Shown here: in pieces, positions 25,069 to 34,078 of the stretch
How positions within the stretch are numbered: position 1 is the stretch's first letter
Layout: each line of letters begins with the position of its first letter
Assembly (NCBI GenBank): GCA_022750335.1
Contig: JAKIVX010000001.1
Span: forward strand, 5,350-69,349
Source of the DNA: Thermoplasmata archaeon
GTDB lineage: Archaea > Thermoplasmatota > Thermoplasmata > Lutacidiplasmatales > UBA184
DNA: 64,000 nt
Reading direction: 5' to 3'
Program-made: the position numbers and the translations under genes
The notes under the pieces: model-generated
Told to the model about the DNA's origin: nothing
What the model saw: only the letters and a program-made list of their open reading frames with translations
The model's database searches: none

Positions 25069-26832
25069 GTGCCCGCCCTTCGGGAACCGATCGTCTCGCT
25101 CCTCGGTCACGTAGACCACGGGAAGACGAGCCTCCTCGACCGGATCGCGGGCAGCGTCCGCGCCTCGAAGGAAGCGGGTGGGATCACCCAGCACATCGGG
25201 GCAATCGAAGTTCCCGGGCCCACGGTCCGGGCGCTCACCGAGGGGATCCTGCGAACGGACCAGTTCACCGTTCCGGGCCTGTTGTTCGTCGACACGCCCG
25301 GCCACCGATCGTTCGAGACAATGCGACGCCGCGGCGGTGCGCTCGCCGACCTCGCCATCCTGGTCGTCGACGCCCGGGAGGGGGTGATGCCGCAGACCCG
25401 CGAGTCCGTGCAGATCCTCCGACACGAGAAGACCCCGTTCGCGGTCGCGATGACGAAGATTGACCTCCTCGCAGGCTGGCGGAAGGTCGCGAGCCCGGTA
25501 CCGCTGGTCGAACAGATCGCAAAGGGCGGTCCGGATTTCATCCGCACCCTCGACGCGCGGGTCTACACAATCGCCGAAGGATTGAACGGACTGGGGTTCT
25601 CGGCGGAACGCTACGACCGCGTGAGCGATTTCGCCCACAACGTGGGGATCGTCCCGGTGTCGTCGAAGTCGGGCGTCGGGGTACCGGAGCTCATCGCTCT
25701 CCTCGTGGGGCTTTCGCAGCGGTTCCTCAAAGACGAGCTCGAGCTCGTGGTGGAGGGCGGCGAGGCGACCATCCTCGAGCGGAGTGACCAGAAAGGCGTG
25801 GGACCGGTCGGGAACATCATCCTCTACTCCGGTCGTCTCGCCGTGGGAGACGAGATCATCGTCAACGGGCGGAGCGCGCCGTTCTCGGCCCGGGTGCGGG
25901 GCATCTACCGGCCCTTGCCGTCAAAAGAGGGGAAGTCCGCGCGCACGCCCCGCCTCGAATCGCTGGGCCAGGTCGAGGCGGCCGCCGGGGTGTATCTCTC
26001 GGCGACCGGCATCGAGGACGCGATGCCGGGCGGACTCCTTCGGGTCGTTCGAAACGAGGAGGAGCGGGAACGCTTCCGGTTGGAACTCCAGCGGGAGAGC
26101 CAACCGGTCGCCGACCCGGCACCGAGCGGGGTCGCGATCTTTGCCGACACGCTCGGCGGCCTCGAAGCGCTCGCGTTCGAATGTCGGGAGAACCAGATCC
26201 CGGTCCACGAGACCGGGGTGGGGCCCGTCGGTCGCCCGTCGGTGCTGCGGATCGCGACCGTGAAAGACCCCACGCACCGGGCCATCCTTGCGTTCAACGT
26301 GCCGATCCTCCCGGACGCGCAGCCCGAAGGGGAGTCGGGCCCGGTGAAGATCTTCCGGGCCGAGGTGATGTACCGCCTCCTCGACGAGTACGCGACCTGG
26401 CACACCGAGCGCTTGCGTCACCTGGCGGCCGAACGGCGGCTCGCACTCGTACATCCGGCCAAGCTCGAGGTCCTCGCCGGATTCGTCTTTCGGGCGTCGA
26501 AACCGGCCATCGTGGGCGTCAAGGTCCTCGGCGGCACCCTCCGGCCGGGGATCCGGCTCATGCGCCTCGACGGCACCGAGGTCGGCGTCCTGAAAGCGTT
26601 GCAGAAGGACGGTGACTCGGTCGCGGAGGCCGCCGCGGGTACCGAGCTCGCCGCGTCCATCGACGGGGCGGTGATGGGGCGCAATCTGAAGGAGGGCGAC
26701 CTCCTACTCGTCTCCGTACCGGAGGGGGCCGCCCGGGCGTTCAAGTCCCAGTCGCTCACCCCGACCGAGATGGCGATCCTGGAAGAAGTGGCCCGGATTC
26801 ACCGTCCGAGCCAGCCGTTTTGGGGCCAGTGA
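25069..26832 (+). CDS. infB: Translation initiation factor aIF5B (IF-2)
   Basis: This 587-residue translational GTPase promotes initiator tRNA positioning and subunit joining. The G domain starts almost at the N-terminus: G1 'GHVDHGKTSLLD', switch 1 'AGGITQHIGA', G3 'DTPGHRSFETM', G4 'AMTKIDLL' and G5 'VSSKSGVGV'. Domain II follows ('DQKGVGPVGNIILYSGRLAVGDEIIV'), then domain III and the C-terminal domain IV ('FVFRASKPAIVGVKVLGGTL'). Length fits archaeal aIF5B. The track start at 24730 lies within the upstream gene; GTG 25069 (VPALREPIVSLLGHV) is the start. Confidence 0.96.
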   Translation: MPALREPIVSLLGHVDHGKTSLLDRIAGSVRASKEAGGITQHIGAIEVPGPTVRALTEGILRTDQFTVPGLLFVDTPGHRSFETMRRRGGALADLAILVVDAREGVMPQTRESVQILRHEKTPFAVAMTKIDLLAGWRKVASPVPLVEQIAKGGPDFIRTLDARVYTIAEGLNGLGFSAERYDRVSDFAHNVGIVPVSSKSGVGVPELIALLVGLSQRFLKDELELVVEGGEATILERSDQKGVGPVGNIILYSGRLAVGDEIIVNGRSAPFSARVRGIYRPLPSKEGKSARTPRLESLGQVEAAAGVYLSATGIEDAMPGGLLRVVRNEEERERFRLELQRESQPVADPAPSGVAIFADTLGGLEALAFECRENQIPVHETGVGPVGRPSVLRIATVKDPTHRAILAFNVPILPDAQPEGESGPVKIFRAEVMYRLLDEYATWHTERLRHLAAERRLALVHPAKLEVLAGFVFRASKPAIVGVKVLGGTLRPGIRLMRLDGTEVGVLKALQKDGDSVAEAAAGTELAASIDGAVMGRNLKEGDLLLVSVPEGAARAFKSQSLTPTEMAILEEVARIHRPSQPFWGQ

Positions 26833-26849
26833 ACTCGCGCGACGGGATC

Positions 26850-27512
26850 CTATTCCGCGGGGCCGTCGAGCAGGTCGTCGTCCCCGTCCGTCTCGTCCGA
26901 GTCGGGCGAGGGGTCGGGATCCGCGACGGTCGAAAGCTCCTCGGGCTCGGGGCGGTCGTAGACCCCGCTCCGAAGGAAGAGGCCGAGGAAGATCGCGACG
27001 CCCCCCAGGCTGATGCACGCGATTCCGCCGGCGAGCGTGGAGAGGAAGATCCAGGTCGGTACGGGTGGGCTGGTCGACGCCCACTGCTCGTCAAAGACCG
27101 CCGAGACGTTCACCGCCTTCGGACCGGAGTTCTGCAGGTTCAACAGGAAGGGGAACGAGATCTCCCCGGAGGTCGTCCAATGGCCGGAGGAGTTGGAGGG
27201 CCAGCTCGCGAGCGCGGGTCCGTCCGGGCAGTAGATCGCCTTCGTCGAGTAGCTGACGAACGCACAACTCGTGGCCCGGTAGACGCTGATGTTCACGTTC
27301 GAACTCGACACCCAGTTCAAGGCCAGCGTCCCGGAGGTCGTATTCTGCAGCCAGACGACCATCGTACGGGGTTGCCCCGGCTCGAGGTTGGGCGCGGCGA
27401 GCGGATTGACCTTGGAGAGGGCCGGAGCGCCGGGCTCAAAGAACGCGCTGAGCGTGACGCCCGCCCCCACGATCATGAGGGTCACTCCTACGATGACGAG
27501 TCCGGTCCGCAC
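26850..27512 (-). CDS. Two-helix exported membrane protein of unknown function
   Basis: This 220-residue protein has an N-terminal hydrophobic segment 'GLVIVGVTLMIVGAGVTLSAFF', an extracellular beta-rich domain of about 110 residues with several N-linked glycosylation sequons and two Cys that could pair. A second helix 'WIFLSTLAGGIACISLGGVAIFLGLF' precedes a very acidic cytosolic tail (DPDPSPDSDETDGDDDLL). I do not recognise the family. Start GTG 27512 follows AGGAG by 3 bases, and CCTTATCTG about 25 bases upstream is TATA-like. It is divergent from the TFB gene. Confidence 0.75.
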   Translation of the reverse strand: MRTGLVIVGVTLMIVGAGVTLSAFFEPGAPALSKVNPLAAPNLEPGQPRTMVVWLQNTTSGTLALNWVSSSNVNISVYRATSCAFVSYSTKAIYCPDGPALASWPSNSSGHWTTSGEISFPFLLNLQNSGPKAVNVSAVFDEQWASTSPPVPTWIFLSTLAGGIACISLGGVAIFLGLFLRSGVYDRPEPEELSTVADPDPSPDSDETDGDDDLLDGPAE

Positions 27513-27575
27513 GTTCTCCTACAAGGGGGCAGATAAGGAATAGTCTTGCCCCTGATGGAAAGGACCGGTACTCGG

Positions 27576-27584
27576 GATAAATAC
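27576..27584 (+). promoter_or_regulatory. TATA-like box for tfb
   Basis: GATAAATAC is centred 30 bases before the ATG at 27610 and is one of the best TATA matches in the window. Confidence 0.55.
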
Positions 27585-27609
27585 GACCCGCGTGGTAACC
27601 TCTAGCACT

Positions 27610-28581
27610 ATGACGGATTCGGGGTCTGTCAGGGAAGCTGGACCGGGGACCTCCCTCGGGCCCGCCTGCCCAATGTGCAAGAGCGCCCACCGGATCGTGG
27701 ACGAGGCCCGAGCGGAAACGCACTGCGCGGAATGCGGCCTCGTTTTCGACACGACCGAGCTCCTTGCCACCGCCCCGCCTCCTCGGGACTCCTCGACGGC
27801 CGAGGGGAGCGGTCGCGGGATCGGACCGTTCGCCCGGCCGGGCGGAGCCCGACGCTCCCTGGGATCCACCCTCTCCCTCACGCGCGACGGCCAGGGGAAG
27901 CGCCTCGACTGGCACCGTCGGTACGAGTTCCAGCACCTGCGTCGGGTCATGCAGCGTCAGACCGCCCGGGTGGCGGATGGGCCGCTCGACCGGTCCCCGG
28001 CCCGGAGCGAGCTTGCCCTCGCGGTCACGAAGATGGGGCTTCCGCCCCTCGTGCTTGCCGAAGCGGAAGAGGTGTACCGAGAGGCCAAGAACCGGGGCCT
28101 GTTCCGGGGCCGCAGCCTTCCGGCGAGCGTCGGGGCCGCGCTCTACGCTGCCTGCCGACGCTACTCGATCCCCCGGACGTTGGGGGAGGTCACCGAGGCC
28201 GTTGGCGGTCGCCGGTCGGAGGTGGGCCGTACCTTCAAGGTCATCCAACGGGGCGCCGGGCTCTCGATCCCTGGGGTGGGGACGAAGGCGTTCCTCGCCC
28301 GCTATGCCGAGGAGCTCGCGCTCTCGCCGACGGTTCGGTCGAACGTCGAGGCGATGCTGGACGAGGCGCGGCAGGACGCCGAACTCTCCGGTCTGTCCCC
28401 GCACGGATTGGTCGCCGCGTTGATCTACCTCGCCGCCGAAAAGAACGGGGAGCACCGCTCCCGCGCTCAGGTGGCGCGGGTCACGACCGTCACCGAGGTC
28501 ACGCTGCGTTCCACCAGTCGCATCGTCGGCCGGATCTGGGGCGACGGGTCGTCCCCGAAGGACGCGGGGCCTACTTCGTAA
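27610..28581 (+). CDS. tfb: Transcription initiation factor B (TFB)
   Basis: This 323-residue archaeal TFIIB homologue bridges TBP-DNA and RNA polymerase. The N-terminal zinc ribbon is 'CPMCKSAHRIVDEARAETHCAECG' (CxxC...CxxC). A linker containing 'LDWHRRYEFQHLRRVMQRQT' follows, then two cyclin repeats (about 125-215 and 222-310: 'ASVGAALYAACRRYSIPRTLGEV', 'GLVAALIYLAAEKNGEHRSRAQVA'). The B-reader/linker region differs from textbook TFB, which suggests a specialised paralogue; other TFBs could lie outside the window. The ATG at 27610 follows a good TATA box. Its 3' end overlaps the convergent wHTH gene by 11 bases. Confidence 0.93.
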   Translation: MTDSGSVREAGPGTSLGPACPMCKSAHRIVDEARAETHCAECGLVFDTTELLATAPPPRDSSTAEGSGRGIGPFARPGGARRSLGSTLSLTRDGQGKRLDWHRRYEFQHLRRVMQRQTARVADGPLDRSPARSELALAVTKMGLPPLVLAEAEEVYREAKNRGLFRGRSLPASVGAALYAACRRYSIPRTLGEVTEAVGGRRSEVGRTFKVIQRGAGLSIPGVGTKAFLARYAEELALSPTVRSNVEAMLDEARQDAELSGLSPHGLVAALIYLAAEKNGEHRSRAQVARVTTVTEVTLRSTSRIVGRIWGDGSSPKDAGPTS

Positions 28582-28795
28582 GATAGTAGCCCGCGGCCTT
28601 CTCGCGGACCTTGCGACGGGCCCAGCCCTTGGTCTGGAGTTCCTGGAGGGCATTGAGGACCATGTTCTTCGGAAGCTTCGCCGACTGGGTGATCCGCTCC
28701 GCCGTCCCCATCTTCTCTTCGCTGAGGTAGGCGAGGTCCTTCATCGCCTTGTAGACCTTCACCGCGTTCGAACCCAGTTCGTCCTCGATCCCCAT
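28571..28795 (-). CDS. Small winged-helix protein
   Basis: This 74-residue protein starts at ATG 28795 (MGIEDELGSNAVKVY); the track adds 33 antisense residues upstream. The fold pattern is a compact winged helix: helix 'NAVKVYKAMKDLAYLSEEK', turn 'GTAERITQSAKLPKNMVLNALQELQTKGW', wing 'ARRKVREKAAGYYLTK'. The basic wing suggests DNA or RNA binding. CATTAAGAG about 37 bases upstream is TATA-like. Its stop lies within the 3' end of tfb, so antisense effects are conceivable. Confidence 0.78.
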   Translation of the reverse strand: MGIEDELGSNAVKVYKAMKDLAYLSEEKMGTAERITQSAKLPKNMVLNALQELQTKGWARRKVREKAAGYYLTK

Positions 28796-29037
28796 CTCGC
28801 CGCCTCGAGCGGTCGGAGCTGGGTCACCTCTTAATGGTGGCGGGGGGCCGCCGGAGCGAGACGAGCCATTATGCGGGCTCCGGCTACCCTGCACCTAGAT
28901 GCGCCCACTCGACTCCGCGCTCCGGTGTCGTAGGACCGCCCGCACCCGCCGGCTCCCGACACCGGTCATCGCTCGGACCGGCGGGCCCCCCGTCCCCACC
29001 CCTTGGGCGCGTCGCCGCTTCTGAATCGGAGGACGCG

Positions 29038-30195
29038 ATGTCCTCTCCTTCGGGTGGATACGTGTGGACGGACCGGTTCCTCGACTACGATTTCGGTCCG
29101 GACCACCCGTTCACCCAACGCAGTCGTCGCCTCGCGGTCCGCCTCTTGCAGGCCGTCCTCGCCCAGCAAGATGGGTCCCGGGTCGAGTTTCGCGACGAGG
29201 TTCCCGTCGCGCCGTGGGCCTACCTCGAGACGTTTCACGAACCGGAGTATCTGGAGCAGGTCTCGAGGGCGAGCAACAGCGAGCATCCCGGCTTCCTCGA
29301 CCAAGGGGATACCCCGGGATTCCCGGGCTGCTTCGAGGCGTCCGCCCGGATCGTCGCGGGGGCGGCGTGGGCCGTCGAGACCGCCCTTCGCACGAACCGC
29401 CCGACATTCCATCCGGCGGGAGGGCTCCACCACGCCCATCCCAGCCGTGCGAGCGGGTTTTGCATCCTGAACGACCTCGCCCTCGCGATCGTGGAAGCGG
29501 CGGGCGAGGGGCGGAAAGTGGCGTACATCGACATCGACGCGCACCATGGCGACGGGGTCATGTACGGTCTGTACGACTCGGGGGCCGTTCTCGACATCGA
29601 TTTTCATCAGGACGGGCGGACCCTGTTCCCTGGGACGGGTTTTCCCGAGGAATCGGGCCGGGGAGACGGGGCGGGCCTCAAGGTCAACATTCCCCTGCCC
29701 CCGGGAGCGGGCGACGAGACCCTGGCTCCGCTCTTCCGCCGATTGGTGCCTCCGCTGCTCCGGTCGTTCCGTCCCGAGCTCATCGTTCTCCAGCACGGTG
29801 CGGACGGACACGCCGGCGACCCGCTGACCCAGTTGCAGTACACCTCCCGCAGCTACGACGAGATCGACGCCCTCGTGCTCGACTTGGGTCGGGAACTGTG
29901 TCACTCCCGCGTCGTGGTGGCGGGGGGTGGGGGATACCGTCCGGAGTCGGTGGCCCGGGTCCTCGCCCGAGCTGGGATCGCGGCGCTGGGGCTCGAGATG
30001 CCCGCTCCGACGGACCCGTTGCCGCCCGCGTGGCGCGAAGAGTTCGAGGCCGAATGGGGCCGCGCCGCCCCACGAACCTGGCTCGACCCTCTCGAACAAG
30101 GTGGCCCTCACTCTTCGGGCGAAGTCGGGGCGGAGGTGGTCCGCGCTCTCGAACGAGCGCTCGGGCGCTCGTTCCCCCCTCCCGGACGGGACTAG
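29038..30195 (+). CDS. Histone-deacetylase superfamily amidohydrolase (AcuC-like)
   Basis: This 385-residue zinc hydrolase of the HDAC/AcuC/acetylpolyamine amidohydrolase family removes acetyl groups from lysine or small amines. Motifs are 'DHPFTQRSRRLAVRLLQ', 'FHPAGGLHHAHPSRASGFCILND' (catalytic His pair), 'YIDIDAHHGDGVMYGLYDS' (zinc D and H), 'FPEESGRGDGAGLKVNIPLPPG', 'LQHGADGHAGDPLTQL' (third zinc ligand) and 'VVVAGGGGY' (catalytic Tyr). The ATG at 29038 has GGAGG 5 bases upstream; the track start at 28834 is too early. No acetyl-CoA synthetase is adjacent, so substrate is open. Confidence 0.92.
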   Translation: MSSPSGGYVWTDRFLDYDFGPDHPFTQRSRRLAVRLLQAVLAQQDGSRVEFRDEVPVAPWAYLETFHEPEYLEQVSRASNSEHPGFLDQGDTPGFPGCFEASARIVAGAAWAVETALRTNRPTFHPAGGLHHAHPSRASGFCILNDLALAIVEAAGEGRKVAYIDIDAHHGDGVMYGLYDSGAVLDIDFHQDGRTLFPGTGFPEESGRGDGAGLKVNIPLPPGAGDETLAPLFRRLVPPLLRSFRPELIVLQHGADGHAGDPLTQLQYTSRSYDEIDALVLDLGRELCHSRVVVAGGGGYRPESVARVLARAGIAALGLEMPAPTDPLPPAWREEFEAEWGRAAPRTWLDPLEQGGPHSSGEVGAEVVRALERALGRSFPPPGRD

Positions 30196-31244
30196 AGTCG
30201 GTCGCCCCAGGTAGGGACGTCCAGTAGGTCTTGGTCGCTCGCACGGATCCCGCTCTCGACCTCGCGCCGGGAGAGTCGCTCGCCGACGGCGCCTCCGATC
30301 TTGGCCCGGACCACCGCCCGGCTCACGACCGTAGCGCCGATGCGGCGCAGCTCTTCCTCGACCCACTCGGTCACGGTACCGACATCGGACTCGGCCATGC
30401 GGGGAACGACCGAAGCGAGCAAGAGGTCCCGCTCGAGGAAGTAGCGAAGATACCCCGACAACGATCGCTGGGCTTCCGGGTCCAACTTCGGAGGCACCGT
30501 CGGGGGAGGCACCCGGCCGAGATGACGCTCGACACCCCCAGAGGCCCGCAGCTCGAGGGCCTCCCAGCCCCCGAGTTCCTCGGCGAGCGCAACGGGTCCG
30601 GCCCGCCCGTCGAAATACAGCGGGAGTAGTTCGAGTCCCTCGCTCGCGGTAGGTGGGTCCTCGGCAGGAAAGTCCTCCGGTTCGGGGAAGGGGAGACGGG
30701 TCCGAAGATCAGTTCGCACCGCGTCCTCGTCGACCCAGCGCCCTTCCCGCTCGAGGGATTGCACGATCCGCCCACGACGCCGCTCGGCCTCCTTCATTCG
30801 ACGGGTACTGCCGAGGTCGATACGTTCTCGGACCGCTTGAAGCTCCGAATCGAATCCCAGGGGAGCCGACCGGGACGAGTAGGACTCTGTCTCCGCGAGC
30901 GAGCTCAACTCCACGCCGGGGCAAGAGAGAACGAGACTGGCCTGGAGTCGGGGACCCAGTTGAACGTGGACCGGAAATTCCCGGCAGGGGTGGGGCCGGG
31001 CGGAGTGGACCGAACATCGGGATCCGTGGAGGAGTTGGCAGGCGCCTCCCTCGAGGTTGGCGCGCAGAAAGCTCGCGCCCCCGCTCTCGACGAATTCGGT
31101 CGCCGGCGCGATACGAAGGAGTTCTGGTCGTTCTTCCGGTTCGACCCGGGGCTGCGCAAAGCAACACAGCCCGCAGGAAGGTTGGCACGCGTACCGGAAC
31201 CCATTCAGGAGCTCGATGTCCAACCGATCCGCTCCCTCCCGCAC
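30192..31244 (-). CDS. YkgJ-family Cys-cluster metal-binding protein
   Basis: This 350-residue protein opens with 'LLNGFRYACQPSCGLCCFAQP', a CX3CX2CC cluster of the YkgJ (zinc/iron-chelating) family, with further Cys in 'HGSRCSVHSARPHPCREFPV' and 'SLVLSCPGVEL'. The C-terminal 200 residues are helical without a recognised domain. Such proteins are proposed to bind Fe-S or zinc; the role is unknown. The track ORF extends to 31823 over antisense CBS coding. GTG 31244 is the last start before the conserved domain and sits about 40 bases from the shared TATA box. Confidence 0.78.
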   Translation of the reverse strand: MREGADRLDIELLNGFRYACQPSCGLCCFAQPRVEPEERPELLRIAPATEFVESGGASFLRANLEGGACQLLHGSRCSVHSARPHPCREFPVHVQLGPRLQASLVLSCPGVELSSLAETESYSSRSAPLGFDSELQAVRERIDLGSTRRMKEAERRRGRIVQSLEREGRWVDEDAVRTDLRTRLPFPEPEDFPAEDPPTASEGLELLPLYFDGRAGPVALAEELGGWEALELRASGGVERHLGRVPPPTVPPKLDPEAQRSLSGYLRYFLERDLLLASVVPRMAESDVGTVTEWVEEELRRIGATVVSRAVVRAKIGGAVGERLSRREVESGIRASDQDLLDVPTWGDRL

Positions 31245-31279
31245 GGTCGAACCTCTCCCCCCTGGTCGAAGACCGCAGG

Positions 31280-31288
31280 TTCTTATCG
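31280..31288. promoter_or_regulatory. Shared TATA box, CBS protein / YkgJ-like gene
   Basis: TTCTTATCG (CGATAAGAA on the other strand) is centred 27 bases before the CBS-protein ATG (31311) and 40 bases before the YkgJ-like GTG (31244). Confidence 0.5.
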
Positions 31289-31310
31289 CTCTCCGTGCTG
31301 GCCGGGCGCG

Positions 31311-31751
31311 ATGGTGCTGCTCGCCCGCGACATCATGGACTCCCAGGTCCTGACCGTGCCCGGAAGCTCCGATGCGCTCTCCTGTGCGCAGATCATGGTC
31401 GCCCGGCGGAAGGGGTACGCCGTGGTCCAAGCTCCCGTCGGGACGGCGGTGGGAATCGTGACCGAGTGGGACTTCCTCGAGAAGGTACTGGCCGCGGGAC
31501 GGGATCCCTCCCGCGTGCTTGTCGCGGACCTCGCGAGCCCGATCGTACGGCCCTGCACTCCCGAGACCCCCGCCGAGGATGTGGTGGCGGTGATGGCGTC
31601 CGAGGGGATCCGTCGCATGATCGTACGGTCGGGCGACCAGGTGGTGGGGATCATCACCTCGCGCGACGTGCTCGCGATGTTCCGCCAGTACGTCGACAAA
31701 CTCTCCAGCGAGATCGCCGGGTACCACTCGGACCCTTCGCCGCTCGGCTAG
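31311..31751 (+). CDS. CBS-pair protein
   Basis: This 146-residue protein consists almost entirely of two CBS motifs ('ARDIMDSQVLTVPGSSDALSCAQIM', 'VGTAVGIVTEWDFLEKVL'; 'DLASPIVRPCTPETPAEDVVAVMASEGIRRMIV', 'VVGIITSRDVLAMFRQYV'). CBS pairs bind adenosyl ligands such as AMP, ATP or SAM, so it is likely a stand-alone sensor. The track start at 30759 is antisense to the YkgJ-like gene; ATG 31311 is leaderless by TATA spacing. Confidence 0.9.
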   Translation: MVLLARDIMDSQVLTVPGSSDALSCAQIMVARRKGYAVVQAPVGTAVGIVTEWDFLEKVLAAGRDPSRVLVADLASPIVRPCTPETPAEDVVAVMASEGIRRMIVRSGDQVVGIITSRDVLAMFRQYVDKLSSEIAGYHSDPSPLG

Positions 31752-31855
31752 GGGCTCCGGGAGCCGTGTTATCTCTCTCGGTGCGCGACCGGTCCCAAAC
31801 CACTCGCCCCGGTCGTCTCCCACTTCCCACGGCCTGAAGGGCGGCGGGCACCCCG

Positions 31856-33304
31856 ATGCAGTACAAGTGGAAGGTCCTCTCCAACACCACCGTCGCCACC
31901 CTGATGGCGGCCATCGACACCAACATCGTACTCATCTCGCTCCCTACGATCGGACGCGAGCTTCCCGGAACGACCGCGACCACGCTGCTCTGGATCCTGC
32001 TCGGCTACTCGCTGCTCACCGCGGTCGTCCTCCTCAACTTCGGTCGGCTGTCCGATATGTTCGGACGGGTGCGGCTCTACATCCTGGGGTTCGCCATCTT
32101 CACCCTGGGGTCGCTCCTCTGCGGGTTCTCGCAGACCGGTCTCGAGCTCGTCCTGTTCCGCCTCGTCCAGGCCATCGGCGCGGGCTTCCTCTTCTCCAAT
32201 TCCGCTGCGATCATCACGGACGCCTTTCCGCCGAACGAGCGGGGCCGGGCGCTGGGAATCAACCAGGTGTCCATCGTCGTGGGCGCGGTCGCGGGCCTCA
32301 TCCTCGGCGGGATCATCACGTCCACCATCGGCTGGCGCTGGATCTTCTTCGTGAACGTGCCCATCGGTGTCCTCGCGACCCTCCGGGCCCGGGCCGACCT
32401 GCACGAGCTGGTGAAACCGGCCGAGAAACCCCACATTGACTATCTCGGGAATCTCTGTTTTGCGTTCGGCCTGACTCTCATCCTCCTCGGGGTCACCCTC
32501 GGGGCGCTCGAGGATGTCAGCGCAGCGGAGGCGTTCGGGATGGTGGTCCTCGGGGTCGCGCTCCTCGGCGCCTTCGTCTACGTCGAGTCGCGGGAAGCCG
32601 CCCCGATGCTCGACCTCTCGCTCTTCCGAAATCGGGAGTTTTCGGGGAGCGCGGTGTCGATGCTGCTGAACGCATTGGCGCGCGGGGCGTTCACGTTCGT
32701 CCTGGTCTTCTACCTGCAGGGACCGCCCCGCTTCCTGAGTCCGTTCACGGCGGGTCTCTTCCTCATTCCCGTCTCGGCCTCGCTCGCCACGTTCGGTCCC
32801 ATCAGCGGATGGCTCTCCGACCGGTACGGTCCCCGCTGGTTCCTCGTCTCGGGACTCGTCGTCTCGGCGGCCGGATTCCTCTGGCTGTCCACCATCAGCG
32901 CGAACGAGAGCTTCGTCGCGCTCGCCCCGCCCCTCATCCTCGTCGGGTCGGGGATGGGGCTGTTCGCCTCCCCTAACCGAGCGGCGATGATGTCCGCGGT
33001 CCCGCCGGGCCGGCGCGGCGTCGCGTCGGGCATCGGGACGACGTTCCTGAACGCGGGCAGCACCGTGAGCCTCGGGATCACGCTCATCGTCCTCGCCCAG
33101 GTCCTCCCGCATGCCGCGATCCTCGCGATCTTCCTCGGGTCTCCCTCCCAGGTCATCGGGCCCGGGGTCGCATCCGGCTTCCTGGAAGCGATCCACATCA
33201 TCTTCCTCGCGTCGGCGGTACTCATCCTGAGCGCGCTGGTCCCATCGATCCTGCGCAGTCGTCCCCCACCGGCCTCTCTGACCCCCGCGGCCGACGGCGA
33301 TTAG
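31856..33304 (+). CDS. MFS drug efflux transporter, DHA2 (EmrB/QacA-like)
   Basis: This 482-residue carrier has about 14 predicted membrane helices. The opening 'LMAAIDTNIVLISLPTIGREL' is the DHA2 'LDxTIVNVALP' signature. 'GRLSDMFGRVRLYILGFAIFTLGSLLCGFS' is motif A, and 'QAIGAGFLFSNSAAIITDAFPPNERGRALG' carries the motif C/D region. It probably exports hydrophobic cations or drugs by proton antiport; the substrate is unproven. GTGTTATCTC about 85 bases upstream is TATA-like, implying a leader. It converges on pstB with a 17-base gap. Confidence 0.9.
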   Translation: MQYKWKVLSNTTVATLMAAIDTNIVLISLPTIGRELPGTTATTLLWILLGYSLLTAVVLLNFGRLSDMFGRVRLYILGFAIFTLGSLLCGFSQTGLELVLFRLVQAIGAGFLFSNSAAIITDAFPPNERGRALGINQVSIVVGAVAGLILGGIITSTIGWRWIFFVNVPIGVLATLRARADLHELVKPAEKPHIDYLGNLCFAFGLTLILLGVTLGALEDVSAAEAFGMVVLGVALLGAFVYVESREAAPMLDLSLFRNREFSGSAVSMLLNALARGAFTFVLVFYLQGPPRFLSPFTAGLFLIPVSASLATFGPISGWLSDRYGPRWFLVSGLVVSAAGFLWLSTISANESFVALAPPLILVGSGMGLFASPNRAAMMSAVPPGRRGVASGIGTTFLNAGSTVSLGITLIVLAQVLPHAAILAIFLGSPSQVIGPGVASGFLEAIHIIFLASAVLILSALVPSILRSRPPPASLTPAADGD

Positions 33305-33321
33305 CCTCTGCCGATCGCTCC

Positions 33322-34074
33322 TCAGCCGAACCGGCCCGTGACGTAGTTCTCGGTCAGTTTTTCCCGTGGGGCGTGGAAGATTTTCTCGGTCCGGTCCATC
33401 TCGACCAGCTTGCCGAGGTAGAAGAACGCCGTCGTGTCGGAGACCCGGACCGCCTGCGCCAGGTTGTGGGTCACGATCACGACCGTGTACCGGGTCTTCA
33501 GGTGCTGGAGGAGCGCCTCGATCTTGTTCGTGGCGATCGGGTCGAGGGCCGAGCAGGGCTCGTCCATGAGCAGGACCTCGGGCTGCACCGCGAGGGCCCG
33601 CGCGATGCAGAGCCGCTGCTGTTGACCTCCCGAGAGCCCAGTACCCGGCGCGTCCAGGTCGTCCTTCACTTCGTCCCAGAGGCCGGCCAATTCGAGGGCC
33701 TCCACGACGCCCTGATCGAGTTCGGCCCGGTGCCGGACCCCGAGCAACCGGAGGCCGGCGGCGACGTTCTCGAAGACGGACATGTTCGGGAAGGGGCTGG
33801 GGCGCTGGAACACCATCCCGACCCGGAAGCGCACGCTGACGGCGTCCTTCTTCCCCAGGTCCTCCCCGTCCAGGAGGATCGACCCCGAGACCCGAGCACC
33901 CGGCGTCTCCTCGTGGAGGCGGTTGAGGCACCGCAGGAAGGTCGACTTTCCGCACCCGGAGGGTCCGATGATCGCCGTGACCGACCCCTCGGGGATGGCG
34001 AGGGAAATGTCGTAGAGGGCCTGTCGACGGCCGTACCAGGCGTTGACCCCCGTCGCTTCCATCTTCACCCCCAT
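33322..34074 (-). CDS. pstB: Phosphate ABC transporter ATP-binding protein
   Basis: This 250-residue ATPase powers high-affinity phosphate import. It has '[24 protein letters not shown]', Walker A '[19 protein letters not shown]', the PstB-typical '[20 protein letters not shown]', signature '[16 protein letters not shown]', Walker B '[14 protein letters not shown]' and H-loop '[10 protein letters not shown]'. '[18 protein letters not shown]' is the standard PstB C-terminus. It is the last gene of the operon pstS-pstCA-pstB and starts 4 bases after the pstCA stop. No phoU follows; the next gene is convergent. Confidence 0.97.
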   Translation of the reverse strand: MGVKMEATGVNAWYGRRQALYDISLAIPEGSVTAIIGPSGCGKSTFLRCLNRLHEETPGARVSGSILLDGEDLGKKDAVSVRFRVGMVFQRPSPFPNMSVFENVAAGLRLLGVRHRAELDQGVVEALELAGLWDEVKDDLDAPGTGLSGGQQQRLCIARALAVQPEVLLMDEPCSALDPIATNKIEALLQHLKTRYTVVIVTHNLAQAVRVSDTTAFFYLGKLVEMDRTEKIFHAPREKLTENYVTGRFG

Positions 34075-34078
34075 CGGC

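Noticed and set aside
28966-30366. 466-aa ORF antisense to the HDAC-like gene
   Set aside because: The plus strand encodes every catalytic motif of the HDAC family.
31769-33955. 728-aa minus-strand ORF across the MFS and pstB genes
   Set aside because: It is Arg/Glu/Asp/Pro-rich and shadows the antisense and alternative frames of two clear genes; no motif is present.
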